From the NCBI RefSeq assembly GCF_019239235.1, contig NZ_JAAZTS010000004.1:124001-188000 (forward strand): a DNA stretch of 64,000 bases, written 5' to 3'. Made by a program: the position numbers and the translations under genes. This document shows, piece by piece, positions 15,259-24,186 of the stretch (its first letter is position 1; every line of letters begins with the position of its first letter). This stretch comes from Caecibacteroides pullorum (GTDB taxonomy: Bacteria > Bacteroidota > Bacteroidia > Bacteroidales > Bacteroidaceae). Below the pieces are notes generated by a model. That model was not told the DNA's origin. It made no database searches and worked only from the letters and a program-made list of their open reading frames with translations.

Positions 15259-16815
15259 TCACTCGATGTAACTGTCCAGCGCGCCGTTGTAGTCCACCTC
15301 CTTGGCGGGATAGACCCACGTCCACTGGTTGCCTTCCTCGGGCTTCACGCTGACGGCGAACTGGGCGTGGAAGCTGCCCGTGGGATGGGCGTGGCGCTCG
15401 ATGGGCAGGCGCCAGCGCTTCAGGTCGAACCAGTCGAAGCCTTCGCCCCAAAGCTCGATGCGGCGGTAGAGCCTGACTTCTTCCAGCAGGTCGGCGCCCG
15501 TCTTGGTGCAGGCATACTGCGGGTCGCGGCCGCTGTCCTTTACCAGCGCCTGCATCAGGGCCTGCACGTCGGCGTCCATGCCGCCCAGGCGGCAGAGGGC
15601 TTCGGCCTCGATGAGGTACATCTCCGCAGAGCGGAAGTGATTGAGCTGGCCCACGCCGGGCTGGCCGGTGCAGAGAAACTTGAACTGCATGTAGGCGTAA
15701 ATGAGACTCGAAGAGAAGAGCTTCGAGGCGTAGTCGCGGCGGGCGCGCTCCAGCAAAGGGCCGGCGGTGACGCGACCATTGGCCGTGTTGTAGGCATCGC
15801 CCTCCTGCGGGGCGAGGAACATGCGGCGGCGCACGTCGGTCGCAGGGATGCGGTCGTAGAGCTCCTTGCTGATGGCACAGGGATAACTGCGGCAGATGTT
15901 GGCGCTGGAGTTGCTGCCCTGCTGGGCGAAGAAGGAGAAGTAGTAGAGCGTCTGGTCGGGAGCGCTGTAGCTGCTCCAGATCCATTCGCTGTTGGGGGTG
16001 CTGAACCCGCCGTCCACGTAGTCGGCATTGCTCATCAGCGGATAGTCCTTGCGTGCCAGGGGGGCATACTTGGCGGCTGCGGCCCAGTCCTCGCGCGTCA
16101 GGGCGGCACGGGCATAGATGGCGTAGGCCACGGCAAGGTCGGGGCTGTGGTTGTCGTCGCGGGGGCGCGTCAGGCCGCTGCGCGTATAGCCGTCGATGGC
16201 GGCGTCGAGGTCGGTATAGATCTGCGTGTATACTTGCGCCAGGGTCGAAGCGGGCAGGTCGCCGTCCGACGTGTCGATGCGCAGGGGCAGGCCGCGCGAG
16301 GCGCCCTGGTTGCTGTCCGCCCAGCGGTGGCAGTAGAGCTGGCTAAGCATCAGGTAGGCGTAGGCACGGACGGTGAGCGCCTGTGCACGGATGAAGAGCC
16401 GTTCTTCTTCCGCCCCCACAGCCTTGTCGATGTTGGCCAGGATGCGGTTGGCGTTGCCCACGAGCTTATAATAGTAGAACCACGGATAGTAGCAGTAGAG
16501 CACGGAGTTACGTTCCATGTACGTGGCGTTGATGATGGGCGCCCATCCCGTCAGGTTGCACTTCTGGAAGTCGTTGCCCGGATAGTTGCCATACCAGGTC
16601 TTGATGGTTCCCTCGCCGTTGACGCCCTGCTGTCCGAGGTATTGCTGGGTCATCATGAGGCAGAGTCCGTTGACGGCCATGCGGGCGTTTTCGGTCGTTT
16701 CGAAGACGGTGCCCGTGTCGGTAGACGATTGCGGCAGGGTGTCGAGGTAGTCGGCCGAACAGGCAGACAGCAGCGCTGCCGCGGCGGCCAGGAAAAATCT
16801 ATTTTTCAGTTTCAT
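15259..16815 (-). CDS. SusD/RagB-family nutrient-binding outer-membrane lipoprotein
   Basis: 518-aa lipoprotein with signal and lipobox (LLSACSADYLDT). The N-terminal SusD helical pattern (TENARMAVNGLCLMM, RAQALTVRAYAYLMLSQLY) and the C-terminal RagB/SusD part (LNHFRSAEMYLIEAEALCRLGG, ELWGEGFDWFDLKRW) are present. It caps the SusC barrel and binds the ligand at the cell surface. It follows the SusC gene by 21 bp and precedes a strong terminator, so the two form a simple pair. No glycoside hydrolase is adjacent, so the ligand cannot be guessed and might not be a glycan. Confidence 0.95.
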   Translation of the reverse strand: MKLKNRFFLAAAAALLSACSADYLDTLPQSSTDTGTVFETTENARMAVNGLCLMMTQQYLGQQGVNGEGTIKTWYGNYPGNDFQKCNLTGWAPIINATYMERNSVLYCYYPWFYYYKLVGNANRILANIDKAVGAEEERLFIRAQALTVRAYAYLMLSQLYCHRWADSNQGASRGLPLRIDTSDGDLPASTLAQVYTQIYTDLDAAIDGYTRSGLTRPRDDNHSPDLAVAYAIYARAALTREDWAAAAKYAPLARKDYPLMSNADYVDGGFSTPNSEWIWSSYSAPDQTLYYFSFFAQQGSNSSANICRSYPCAISKELYDRIPATDVRRRMFLAPQEGDAYNTANGRVTAGPLLERARRDYASKLFSSSLIYAYMQFKFLCTGQPGVGQLNHFRSAEMYLIEAEALCRLGGMDADVQALMQALVKDSGRDPQYACTKTGADLLEEVRLYRRIELWGEGFDWFDLKRWRLPIERHAHPTGSFHAQFAVSVKPEEGNQWTWVYPAKEVDYNGALDSYIE

Positions 16816-16836
16816 ACGAATTCGGTGTTTACGGTT

Positions 16837-19800
16837 TTACAAAGTCACACTCACTCCCACGGAGAAGATGCGCGGCGTCACGAGGTAATTGCCCTGTCCG
16901 CCAGAGAAAGACTGCTGGGGGTTCATGCCCTGTCGGGCGGTGAAGGTCCAGAGGTTCTCGCAGTTGACGTTCAGTCCCATGGCCTGGAGTCCCATGCGGG
17001 TGACCCACGCCTGCGGCAGGCGGTAGGCCAGGGTGATGTTCTTCACCACCAGATAGTCGGCCGAAGTGAGCCAGCGGGAAGAGACGGCATTGTTGTCCGA
17101 GCTCAACGTACTGTTGATTTGCGGAATGCCGTCCTTCCGGATGCGGTCGGGCGAATGTTCGTCCATTCCTTCGGGAGCCTTCGCCCACGACTGCATGATG
17201 TCGGCATGATAGTTGCTCGGGCTGGTGCCGGTAGTCATCAGCGACTGGTAGACACCGTCCATCGTCTTTCCGCCCAGCGAATATGTGAAGAGAGCAGAGA
17301 GAGTGAGCGATTTGTAGCCGATGGTGCCCGTAAAGCTGCCATACACCGTGGGGAGGGCCGATCCGTGGAATTCCCGCTGGCCGTAGGTAGTGTTGGTCAC
17401 GTAAGGAACGCCGCCAATCACCGTTGCCTTTTTGGTAATGTCAACGCCGCTCTGTTTGTTGCCCAGCGTCGTGCCGTCGGGCAGGGTGACGTAATAGTCC
17501 TTCAGATTGGCTTTGTAGAGCGAATTGCCCGTCAGCTGGTCCACGCCTTCGAAAGTGTAGGTGAAGAATTCGTAACGGCTCTTGCCTTCGACAATCTTGT
17601 AGGGACCGGAGATGATGCCGTCCTTGTTCTGATCGGGCAATTTCACGATCTTGTTCTTCAACCAGGTGGCGTTGGCCGCCAGGTTAATGGTCCAGTTCCG
17701 GTTGCGGAAGACGTCGACGTCGGTGTTCACCTCGATGCCGCGATTGGAGATGGTTCCCAGGTTGCGCGTCACGGTCGACTCGGCGGCAGAGGTCGAAGTG
17801 CCACCGGCCGAAAGAGGCAGGTAGATGTCGAACAGGAGGTCTTTGTTGCGCTTGTCGAAATACTCGGCACTCAGGTTCCAGCGATCGAAGAGGCGTGCCT
17901 CAACGGCCACACCGTAGGCCTCACCTGTTTCCCACTTCAGGTCGTAAGAGTCGTTCTGCGTCAGGTAGAGCGCTCCCTTATGCGCGTTCTGCTCCACGGA
18001 GTAGAGGCTCATGTAGGCGTAGTATCCGGCTCCGGCGTCGTTGCCCACCTGGCCGTAGTTGGCGCGCAGCTTCAGGTCGTTCACCCAGCTGACATCCTTC
18101 ATGAAATCTTCTTCACTGATGATCCAGTTGGCTCCCACGCTGCCAAAGTTACCCCAGCGGTTGTCCGGATGGAAACGCGAGGAACCGTCGCGGCGGAAAG
18201 ATACTTCGAGATTGTAGCGGTCGCGGTAGTTATAGCGGATGCGTCCCAGGTAGCTTTCCGTGCGGTAGTTGTTCTCGTAGCTGTCCAGGCTGGTCATCTC
18301 GGTGAAGTTGCTGAAATTGGGACGTCCGGCAAAAATCTGCGACGTCTTGAATCCATACAGAAAATTATAGTTATAGGAGAAATTCTCGTGCGCCAGCAGC
18401 ACGTCCAGCAAATGCCCGCCGAAGAGATGCGTCCACTTCAGCTGCTGTTGGAAGGTGTAGCTCTTGTAGCGGTAGAGTTCACGGCGTCCGCGGCCGTTGC
18501 TACCCTTTCCGTTGCCGATGACGGCGTTGTCGTAAGCCGTATTGTCCGACTGACTCAGGTTCATGTCGCCCTTTACGGTGAACGTGAAATCCTTCAGGAA
18601 CTTGACGTCCATATAGGCGATGCCCTGCAACGTATTGCGCACGGTCTCGTTCTTGTCCAGTTCGTTTTCCCATACCACGTGGCGGTCGGCATACTGATTG
18701 CGGGTAGCTATCTCAACGCCCTTGTCGTCGGTGTAGTAGCCGGGATCGTACTGTCGCTGCCCGTCGGCCGTCAGGCGGTAAGAGCCATCGGCGTTATGCA
18801 GATGCACAGGGTAAATGGGCGCAATCTGGCGGCAATACATGAAGGCATTAGTGAACGACGCATCCTGGTCGCCGGCCGTAATCTGGGAATTCTGATGGCT
18901 GCCCGACAGGTTGACTCCCGCCTTCAGCCACTTCACCGGGGTGAGGTTGACGGAGACACGGGCCGACAGGCGGCTGAAGCTCGAGTTGCGTACATAGCCT
19001 TCTTCGTCGAGGTAACCCAGGGAGAAGTAATAGTCGCTCTTCTCGTTGGCGGCATTCCCGCTGAAGAGGTACTCCTGACGGTGGCCGTTGCGGATGGCCG
19101 CCTTGTACCAATCGAGATCTTCAGCGTAACCGGGCAATATCTGCACGCCTGCAGCTAGGCGTCCGTCAGCATCAAACAGCTCTTTGTCGGGCTTGTTGAA
19201 AATGTTCAGGTAAAGCTGCTCGCCAATCAAATTTTCGCTAGCATAGCGGGCTGCCACGTCGGGAGCGTCGCCTGCGGAAATGCGGGCGTTACGCAGGTTC
19301 TGCCAGCTGGCTTCCATAAACTGCCGCGCATCCGTACGGGCATATTCCTTGATGCCTCGCGTGTAGATACCCTGATTCACCTTCAGATTGAAACTCAGCT
19401 TTCCAGCCGTACCTTTCTTGGTGGTAATCAGAATGACACCATTCGAAGCACGATTACCATAAAGAGCGCACGAAGCGGCATCTTTCAGCACAGACATACT
19501 TTCAATATCAGCAGGATTGATGTCGGCGATACTTCCGCTGAAGGGAACGCCGTCCACCACATACAGGGGCGAGCTGGAACCGTTCACCGTCCCGATGCCA
19601 CGAATACGGATCTCAGGCGAGCTGCCCGGCGCTCCGTAAGTGCTGTTGATCTGCACACCTGAAGTGCTTCCTTCCAAAGCGGAAGTAACGCTCGAAGCAG
19701 GGCGCAGCTCGATCTGCTTCTGATCGACAGAAGAAATAGCTCCCGTCAACGACGAACGTTTGGCCGTACCGTACGCCACCGTAACAAGCACTTCATCAAG

Positions 19801-20103
19801 CACTTGCTGATCGCTCTCCAACACAACTTCCACGCGGTCGCTCACCGGCACCTCACGTGTCTTCATACCAACGAACGAGACTACCAGCATCTTGGCTGAA
19901 GCCGGTACATTGTCCAAGGCAAACTTGCCATCCACGTCCGTCACTGTACCTTGCGAGGCTCCTTTCACCAGCACCGAAGCGCCGATAACAGGCTGTCCGT
20001 CTTCCGCAGAAGTAACCACGCCCGTTACTTGCCTCACTTGTGCCCAAAGCGCTCCCGCACCCAGGCACACACACATAATCAATGTCAAAACTCTCTCTTT
20101 CAT
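16837..20103 (-). CDS. SusC/RagA-family TonB-dependent transporter
   Basis: 1088-aa outer-membrane TonB-dependent transporter. The start is set at the ATG at 20101-20103 (MKERVLTLIMCVCLGAGALWAQ), which gives a clean signal peptide; the longer frame lacks one. After it comes the carboxypeptidase-like beta domain (VTGVVTSAEDGQPVIGASV) and the plug (VTVAYGTAKRSSLTGAISSV, GIGTVNGSSSPLYVVDGVPF, DAASCALYGNRASNGVILITTKKG). The large barrel ends in FSVGVSVTL with an aliphatic/aromatic final strand. It is paired with SusD and transcribed divergently from a TPR/HTH regulator. Confidence 0.96.
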   Translation of the reverse strand: MKERVLTLIMCVCLGAGALWAQVRQVTGVVTSAEDGQPVIGASVLVKGASQGTVTDVDGKFALDNVPASAKMLVVSFVGMKTREVPVSDRVEVVLESDQQVLDEVLVTVAYGTAKRSSLTGAISSVDQKQIELRPASSVTSALEGSTSGVQINSTYGAPGSSPEIRIRGIGTVNGSSSPLYVVDGVPFSGSIADINPADIESMSVLKDAASCALYGNRASNGVILITTKKGTAGKLSFNLKVNQGIYTRGIKEYARTDARQFMEASWQNLRNARISAGDAPDVAARYASENLIGEQLYLNIFNKPDKELFDADGRLAAGVQILPGYAEDLDWYKAAIRNGHRQEYLFSGNAANEKSDYYFSLGYLDEEGYVRNSSFSRLSARVSVNLTPVKWLKAGVNLSGSHQNSQITAGDQDASFTNAFMYCRQIAPIYPVHLHNADGSYRLTADGQRQYDPGYYTDDKGVEIATRNQYADRHVVWENELDKNETVRNTLQGIAYMDVKFLKDFTFTVKGDMNLSQSDNTAYDNAVIGNGKGSNGRGRRELYRYKSYTFQQQLKWTHLFGGHLLDVLLAHENFSYNYNFLYGFKTSQIFAGRPNFSNFTEMTSLDSYENNYRTESYLGRIRYNYRDRYNLEVSFRRDGSSRFHPDNRWGNFGSVGANWIISEEDFMKDVSWVNDLKLRANYGQVGNDAGAGYYAYMSLYSVEQNAHKGALYLTQNDSYDLKWETGEAYGVAVEARLFDRWNLSAEYFDKRNKDLLFDIYLPLSAGGTSTSAAESTVTRNLGTISNRGIEVNTDVDVFRNRNWTINLAANATWLKNKIVKLPDQNKDGIISGPYKIVEGKSRYEFFTYTFEGVDQLTGNSLYKANLKDYYVTLPDGTTLGNKQSGVDITKKATVIGGVPYVTNTTYGQREFHGSALPTVYGSFTGTIGYKSLTLSALFTYSLGGKTMDGVYQSLMTTGTSPSNYHADIMQSWAKAPEGMDEHSPDRIRKDGIPQINSTLSSDNNAVSSRWLTSADYLVVKNITLAYRLPQAWVTRMGLQAMGLNVNCENLWTFTARQGMNPQQSFSGGQGNYLVTPRIFSVGVSVTL

Positions 20104-20190
20104 AAAATCACAAAATAGCGTATTGATAGTATAGATGGTTAATCTTGTCAAAATCCAGCCATTGCATCGCTTAGTGATGACTTTCGACGG

Positions 20191-20222
20191 CAAAATTATA
20201 GGATAACGCACAAGCGGACAAG
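20191..20222 (-). promoter_or_regulatory. promoter of the SusC/SusD operon
   Basis: TAATTTTG (20198-20191) fits TAnnTTTG; CTTG (20222-20219) lies 20 nt upstream. The leader to the SusC ATG would be about 80 nt. Confidence 0.6.
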
Positions 20223-20230
20223 CAAACCCG

Positions 20231-20306
20231 ATGTACATAAGAAAGAGAAACAAATCACTGTTTTTCAAATGGATAAATAGCTAAACGATAATGTACACGA
20301 TGTACA
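20231..20306. promoter_or_regulatory. candidate operators (TGTAC dyads) between SusC and its divergent regulator
   Basis: ATGTACAT (20231-20238) is a perfect palindrome. TGTAC-ACGAT-GTACA (20292-20306) is a perfect dyad with a 5-nt spacer. Both share the word CGATGTACA. They lie just upstream of the SusC promoter and of the regulator promoter respectively, where a local regulator would bind. Confidence 0.4.
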
Positions 20307-20373
20307 AATAACAGCAGACGTCCTCCAAAAGCAAAAAAATAGAGCTTCACGAGGAAGTTTCAGACTTTCTGTA

Positions 20374-20381
20374 TATATTTG
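20374..20381 (+). promoter_or_regulatory. promoter -7 element of the TPR/HTH regulator
   Basis: TATATTTG ends only eight bases before the ATG at 20390. The transcript would therefore be leaderless or nearly so, or the true start would be further in. No clear -33 box. Confidence 0.45.
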
Positions 20382-20389
20382 CAATAATT

Positions 20390-21895
20390 ATGAGAAAAGT
20401 CCTGTTATTCCTTTTGTTTGCCTCATGGCTAAGTGCGTGCAACCACCGCCACGAAGAATTCCCGAGCTTATTTTGGGACAGCATTGCCCTGCACGACTCC
20501 GTTCTATTACCAGACAGTCTGCTCGACAAAGGGCTACAGCAGGCCATAGAAGCAGACGATTCGCTTCACATCAGCCTCATCTATTTCTTCAAAGGAAAAA
20601 AGCTGCATCAGGATTTCTTCCTGCTACGCGCTCAGGAGTGTTACGAGAAAGCCCGCCAGTACCTCCCCACTCCATCACCGTCGCGCCTGCAAATGGAGCT
20701 GGACATCGCGCAAGCTGACTTTTGCCGCTTCAATCATTTCGCCTCACAAGAGACACGCCTCTTGAACAAAGCCCTCGACAAGGCCTTGCAAGAACAGGAC
20801 AGCCTGATGCTGGTACGCATCGGACTTATCCGAAGCAGCCGCTCCAAAAGCAAAAAAGAATTTGACCAAGCCTTGGCAGAACTACGCATGGCCGACCAAT
20901 ACGCCGCTTCCGTCAGCATTGAAAAGCAAGCTGAACTACAAGCCGAAATGGCCGTAGTCCATCTCTATATGGAGCAACCCGACTCCGCCCTGGCAGACAT
21001 CGAACGTGCTATCGCCACAGGTGCGGGGCGACAGAATTTCTACCGAACCTTCTGCAAAGGCATCCGCTTCCACATCGCCCGCAACGACTCGGCACACTAC
21101 TACTTCCGCCAAATAGCCGAAATGTATCCCCTGTCTCGCAAAACGGATGCCTACCGCTATATGTCCGAAGCCCTATACCATCGCGGTGAAAACCTCAAAG
21201 CTTTTGACTTCTTGCGCGAACACGTGCGCTATCGCGACTCGCTCGATGCTGATAAAAAAGCCGAACTATTGGACAAAGTACACGCCATCAGCGAATATCG
21301 CAAGCAACAACAACAGATCGAAAGAAGTGAAAGCCAACTGACACGTCGCATACTACAAGTCTACCGTCTGGCTATTCTCGTTGGCTTTCTCATCATTTTG
21401 TGGGGAATCTACTACATCTACACCCGCCGCCGTCAAGCCTTGCTCAACCGCGACCTGATGCAAGCACAACTATCCCGACAGGAAATGGAAATACGCTATC
21501 TGAAAGAACAGGAAGCAAAGGAACAACTCGAAAACGCCCAACTAACCCAGAAGATAGAATACTTTAAGCAGCTGAACGAAATCACCATTCCCCTGCTCAT
21601 GCGCAGTCGAAACCAGGCAGGCGCCCTTCACCTTTCCCAAGAAGACTGGCAAACTTTACGCAATAATACTGACGCTTGCTTCGACTACTTCACCCGACGT
21701 TTACGAACAACTTATCCACAACTAACGGATGAAGAGATTGACTTTTGTTGCCTGGTGAAAATGGAACTTCCCTTGGCCATATTGGCAGAAATCTACCACA
21801 TAGCCAAGGGAAGTATATCACGTAAGAAAATGCGCCTGAAAGAAAAGATTGGCATTACCGACACCAGCTTCGATGAGTTTGTTACGGGGTTCTGA
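20390..21895 (+). CDS. TPR lipoprotein-type regulator with C-terminal HTH
   Basis: 501-aa membrane regulator. The signal/lipobox-like N-terminus (LLFASWLSACNHRH) is followed by helical TPR-like repeats (about 70-300). A transmembrane helix (LAILVGFLIILWGIYYIYT, about 326-344), a coiled coil, and a C-terminal domain (LTDEEIDFCCLVKMELPLAILAEIYHIAKGSISRKKMRLKEKIG) come next. The last part reads as a LuxR/HTH-like DNA-binding helix set. This architecture, sensor outside and HTH inside without kinase domains, is common in Bacteroidota next to SusC/SusD pairs. It is divergent from the SusC/SusD operon and probably controls it, perhaps through the TGTAC dyads. Confidence 0.8.
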   Translation: MRKVLLFLLFASWLSACNHRHEEFPSLFWDSIALHDSVLLPDSLLDKGLQQAIEADDSLHISLIYFFKGKKLHQDFFLLRAQECYEKARQYLPTPSPSRLQMELDIAQADFCRFNHFASQETRLLNKALDKALQEQDSLMLVRIGLIRSSRSKSKKEFDQALAELRMADQYAASVSIEKQAELQAEMAVVHLYMEQPDSALADIERAIATGAGRQNFYRTFCKGIRFHIARNDSAHYYFRQIAEMYPLSRKTDAYRYMSEALYHRGENLKAFDFLREHVRYRDSLDADKKAELLDKVHAISEYRKQQQQIERSESQLTRRILQVYRLAILVGFLIILWGIYYIYTRRRQALLNRDLMQAQLSRQEMEIRYLKEQEAKEQLENAQLTQKIEYFKQLNEITIPLLMRSRNQAGALHLSQEDWQTLRNNTDACFDYFTRRLRTTYPQLTDEEIDFCCLVKMELPLAILAEIYHIAKGSISRKKMRLKEKIGITDTSFDEFVTGF

Positions 21896-21902
21896 TCTCC
21901 CC

Positions 21903-23012
21903 TTACTCACCGCCTTTCATATCTTCAAAGTATGTGTCGAGCAACGACTTGGCAGCTACAAACGAGGTCAGGTTGCCTTGCAGAACCTGTTGCTCACGAT
22001 CGGCCAACAAAGCTTCGATCTTTGGATTGTGATAGAAGCTATCGCGCAGGTGCTCGTTGATGCTTTCGTACATCCAATACTTGCTCTGCTCGTTGCGGCG
22101 ATAGACAAAATAACCGTTCTCCTTCACGAAGTCAATATATTTATAGACCATGTCCCAAATCTCCTTTACACCCAAGTTATAGAAACCTGAATAGGTCAGC
22201 ACTTGGGGTGTCCATCCACTCTCGGGAGCAGGGAAAAGATGGAGGGCATTGCGGAACTGGGCAGCAGCCAAACGGGCGCGTTCGATGTTGTCGCCATCGG
22301 CTTTGTTGATGACAATGCCATCGGCCATCTCCATGATACCACGCTTGATGCCCTGCAACTCGTCACCCGTACCTGCCAACTGGATGAGCAGGAAGAAATC
22401 GACCATTGAATGGACAGCCGTCTCACTCTGCCCTACACCCACGGTCTCGACAAAAATCTTATCATAGCCGGCAGCTTCGCAAAGGATAATGGTTTCGCGC
22501 GTCTTGCGTGCAACTCCTCCCAACGACCCTGCCGAAGGGCTGGGACGAATAAAGGATTTCGGATGGACAGAAAGCTTCTCCATACGAGTCTTGTCGCCCA
22601 AAATACTGCCCTTGCTACGCTCACTACTGGGATCAATGGCCAACACGGCCAACTTTCCTCCATATTGTTCGAGGACATGAAGTCCGAAAACATCGATAGA
22701 CGTACTCTTACCAGCACCTGGCACACCACTGATGCCAATGCGGACAGAATTGCCCGAGTAGGGAAGGCACTTCTCGATAACCTCCTGAGCCACGGCCTGA
22801 TGCTCAGGCTTTACACTCTCGACCAAAGTCACAGCCTGACTTAAAACAGTGACGTCACCTTTCAGGATGCCGTCCACATAGTCGGCCACGGTCAGTTCGC
22901 GTTTCTTACGCCGCGGACGGTTCTTCAGATAAGGATTCACGGACGAGGGTTGCTCAACGCCTGCGTTGACGGTCAAGCCCTTGTATTCAGCACAGTTTTC
23001 AGGATGTTCCAT
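21903..23012 (-). CDS. meaB: methylmalonyl-CoA mutase-associated GTPase MeaB
   Basis: 369-aa G3E P-loop GTPase that protects and reloads the B12-dependent methylmalonyl-CoA mutase, part of the succinate-propionate route of Bacteroidales. Walker A is GVPGAGKST (96-104); the switch region (VETVGVGQSE) and the guanine-recognition NKADGDN are present. The mutase genes are not in this window. The stop lies eight bases from the convergent stop of the TPR regulator. The gene is three bases downstream of the DUF1573 gene and probably co-transcribed with it. Confidence 0.95.
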   Translation of the reverse strand: MEHPENCAEYKGLTVNAGVEQPSSVNPYLKNRPRRKKRELTVADYVDGILKGDVTVLSQAVTLVESVKPEHQAVAQEVIEKCLPYSGNSVRIGISGVPGAGKSTSIDVFGLHVLEQYGGKLAVLAIDPSSERSKGSILGDKTRMEKLSVHPKSFIRPSPSAGSLGGVARKTRETIILCEAAGYDKIFVETVGVGQSETAVHSMVDFFLLIQLAGTGDELQGIKRGIMEMADGIVINKADGDNIERARLAAAQFRNALHLFPAPESGWTPQVLTYSGFYNLGVKEIWDMVYKYIDFVKENGYFVYRRNEQSKYWMYESINEHLRDSFYHNPKIEALLADREQQVLQGNLTSFVAAKSLLDTYFEDMKGGE

Positions 23013-23014
23013 GG

Positions 23015-24085
23015 TTATTTGGCTTTAATGTTGATTTCTACTTTCGGCTGCGTAGGATCGTTCGTAATCAGCAACAGACGCAAGTGACGACGATGTTTGC
23101 CTATATTTTTCTTTGTAACAGAAACACGCAAGCGGGTGGATTCACCAGGTTGGAGGACGGTCTTCTTCAAGCTGACGCCCACCGCTGGGTGAAACACCTG
23201 AAGCTTACTGATCTGAAGAGGCGAACGCCCTGTATTGGTCACGGTAATGTCTCGCCGCGCACGTTTCTTCTTCGCCAAATCGCCGCTCAAGTCGATGTCC
23301 TCGGCCGAAAGGCGAATGGCAGGAGCATTCAGGCGCTCTGTCTCCGTCAACCCAGAAAAATCAGGTAAAAGGATAGCAGAAACGGGCAGTTCATTCTCCT
23401 CACTGACTTTATCGCCCAAAAAGCGAGAAAGGTAAACAGACGACTGGGTCAAACCCAAATCGGTCAGTTTCTCAGAGTTCAATGTCAAGGTCAGTGTACC
23501 ACGTTCGCCCTGCTGCAAGACCTCAGGTTCGGCCTTCATCTCCAGATAGGGTGGCAAGTGCATCAGGACAGGTTCATAAGGCTTGTCGGAGAGGTTTACC
23601 ACACTGAGATATACCACAGGATGCTCGCCATGCTGCACGTCAGGGAAGTTTATCTCGTTTTGGTCGATGCGTATTTGTCCTACCAGATAGGGATGGGTAC
23701 GGGCAAAGTCCTTGATTTCCGTCACCACCTCACCATCGAACTTCAGATACACCAAATTAGGGGATGCATTGGTGAATATAGCCACGGCCTTCTGAAAATG
23801 TCCCAACGCTTCGGCATCGAAAGTCACTTCCACCGTTCCCTTATCGCCAGGCGCGATGGGGGTCTTTGTCCAGCGGGCGGCCGTACAGGCACAATCGGGT
23901 TCCACCTCGGAAAGCACCAAAGGCTCGTCGCCCGTATTGGTGATGGTGTACTGCACGGTTACAGGACGCTTCCATTCAATCTGCCCCAAGTGTTGCATTT
24001 GGGTGCTCGAAGTGAAGCGTGCCTGTGCCGAAAGCGTAGCCGTCAACCCCATGCTCAAAGCAATTATCGCAAAAAATCGTTTCAT
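23015..24085 (-). CDS. secreted DUF1573 protein
   Basis: 356-aa exported protein with signal peptide ending in LSAQA. The N-terminal 110 residues are a classic DUF1573 (ASH-like beta-sandwich) module: YTITNTGDEPLVLSEVEPDCACTAARW, followed by IAPGDKGTVEVTFDA. Later strands repeat the theme (ITVTNTGRSPLQISKLQV), so at least two such modules occur. The function of DUF1573 is unknown; periplasmic or surface location is likely. It starts a two-gene unit with meaB. Confidence 0.88.
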   Translation of the reverse strand: MKRFFAIIALSMGLTATLSAQARFTSSTQMQHLGQIEWKRPVTVQYTITNTGDEPLVLSEVEPDCACTAARWTKTPIAPGDKGTVEVTFDAEALGHFQKAVAIFTNASPNLVYLKFDGEVVTEIKDFARTHPYLVGQIRIDQNEINFPDVQHGEHPVVYLSVVNLSDKPYEPVLMHLPPYLEMKAEPEVLQQGERGTLTLTLNSEKLTDLGLTQSSVYLSRFLGDKVSEENELPVSAILLPDFSGLTETERLNAPAIRLSAEDIDLSGDLAKKKRARRDITVTNTGRSPLQISKLQVFHPAVGVSLKKTVLQPGESTRLRVSVTKKNIGKHRRHLRLLLITNDPTQPKVEINIKAK

Positions 24086-24115
24086 CTATTTCGTCTTTAT
24101 CTTTATTACTTGCCG

Positions 24116-24123
24116 CAAATTTA
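24116..24123 (-). promoter_or_regulatory. promoter -7 element of the DUF1573-meaB unit
   Basis: TAAATTTG on the minus strand, 30 nt before the DUF1573 start codon, fits TAnnTTTG. The -33 position (ATGT) is poor. Confidence 0.45.
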
Positions 24124-24186
24124 CAAAATTCAAGCCGAAGAAACATCCTGCTCTACATATTTTAGGCAAGTTTTTGGTTTCCCTAC

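Noticed and set aside
15367..19158. 1263-aa open frame on the plus strand opposite SusD and SusC
   Set aside because: It is the antisense shadow of two well-identified GC-rich genes; composition (Ala/Val/Gly/Arg-rich, no domain) is typical of such shadows.
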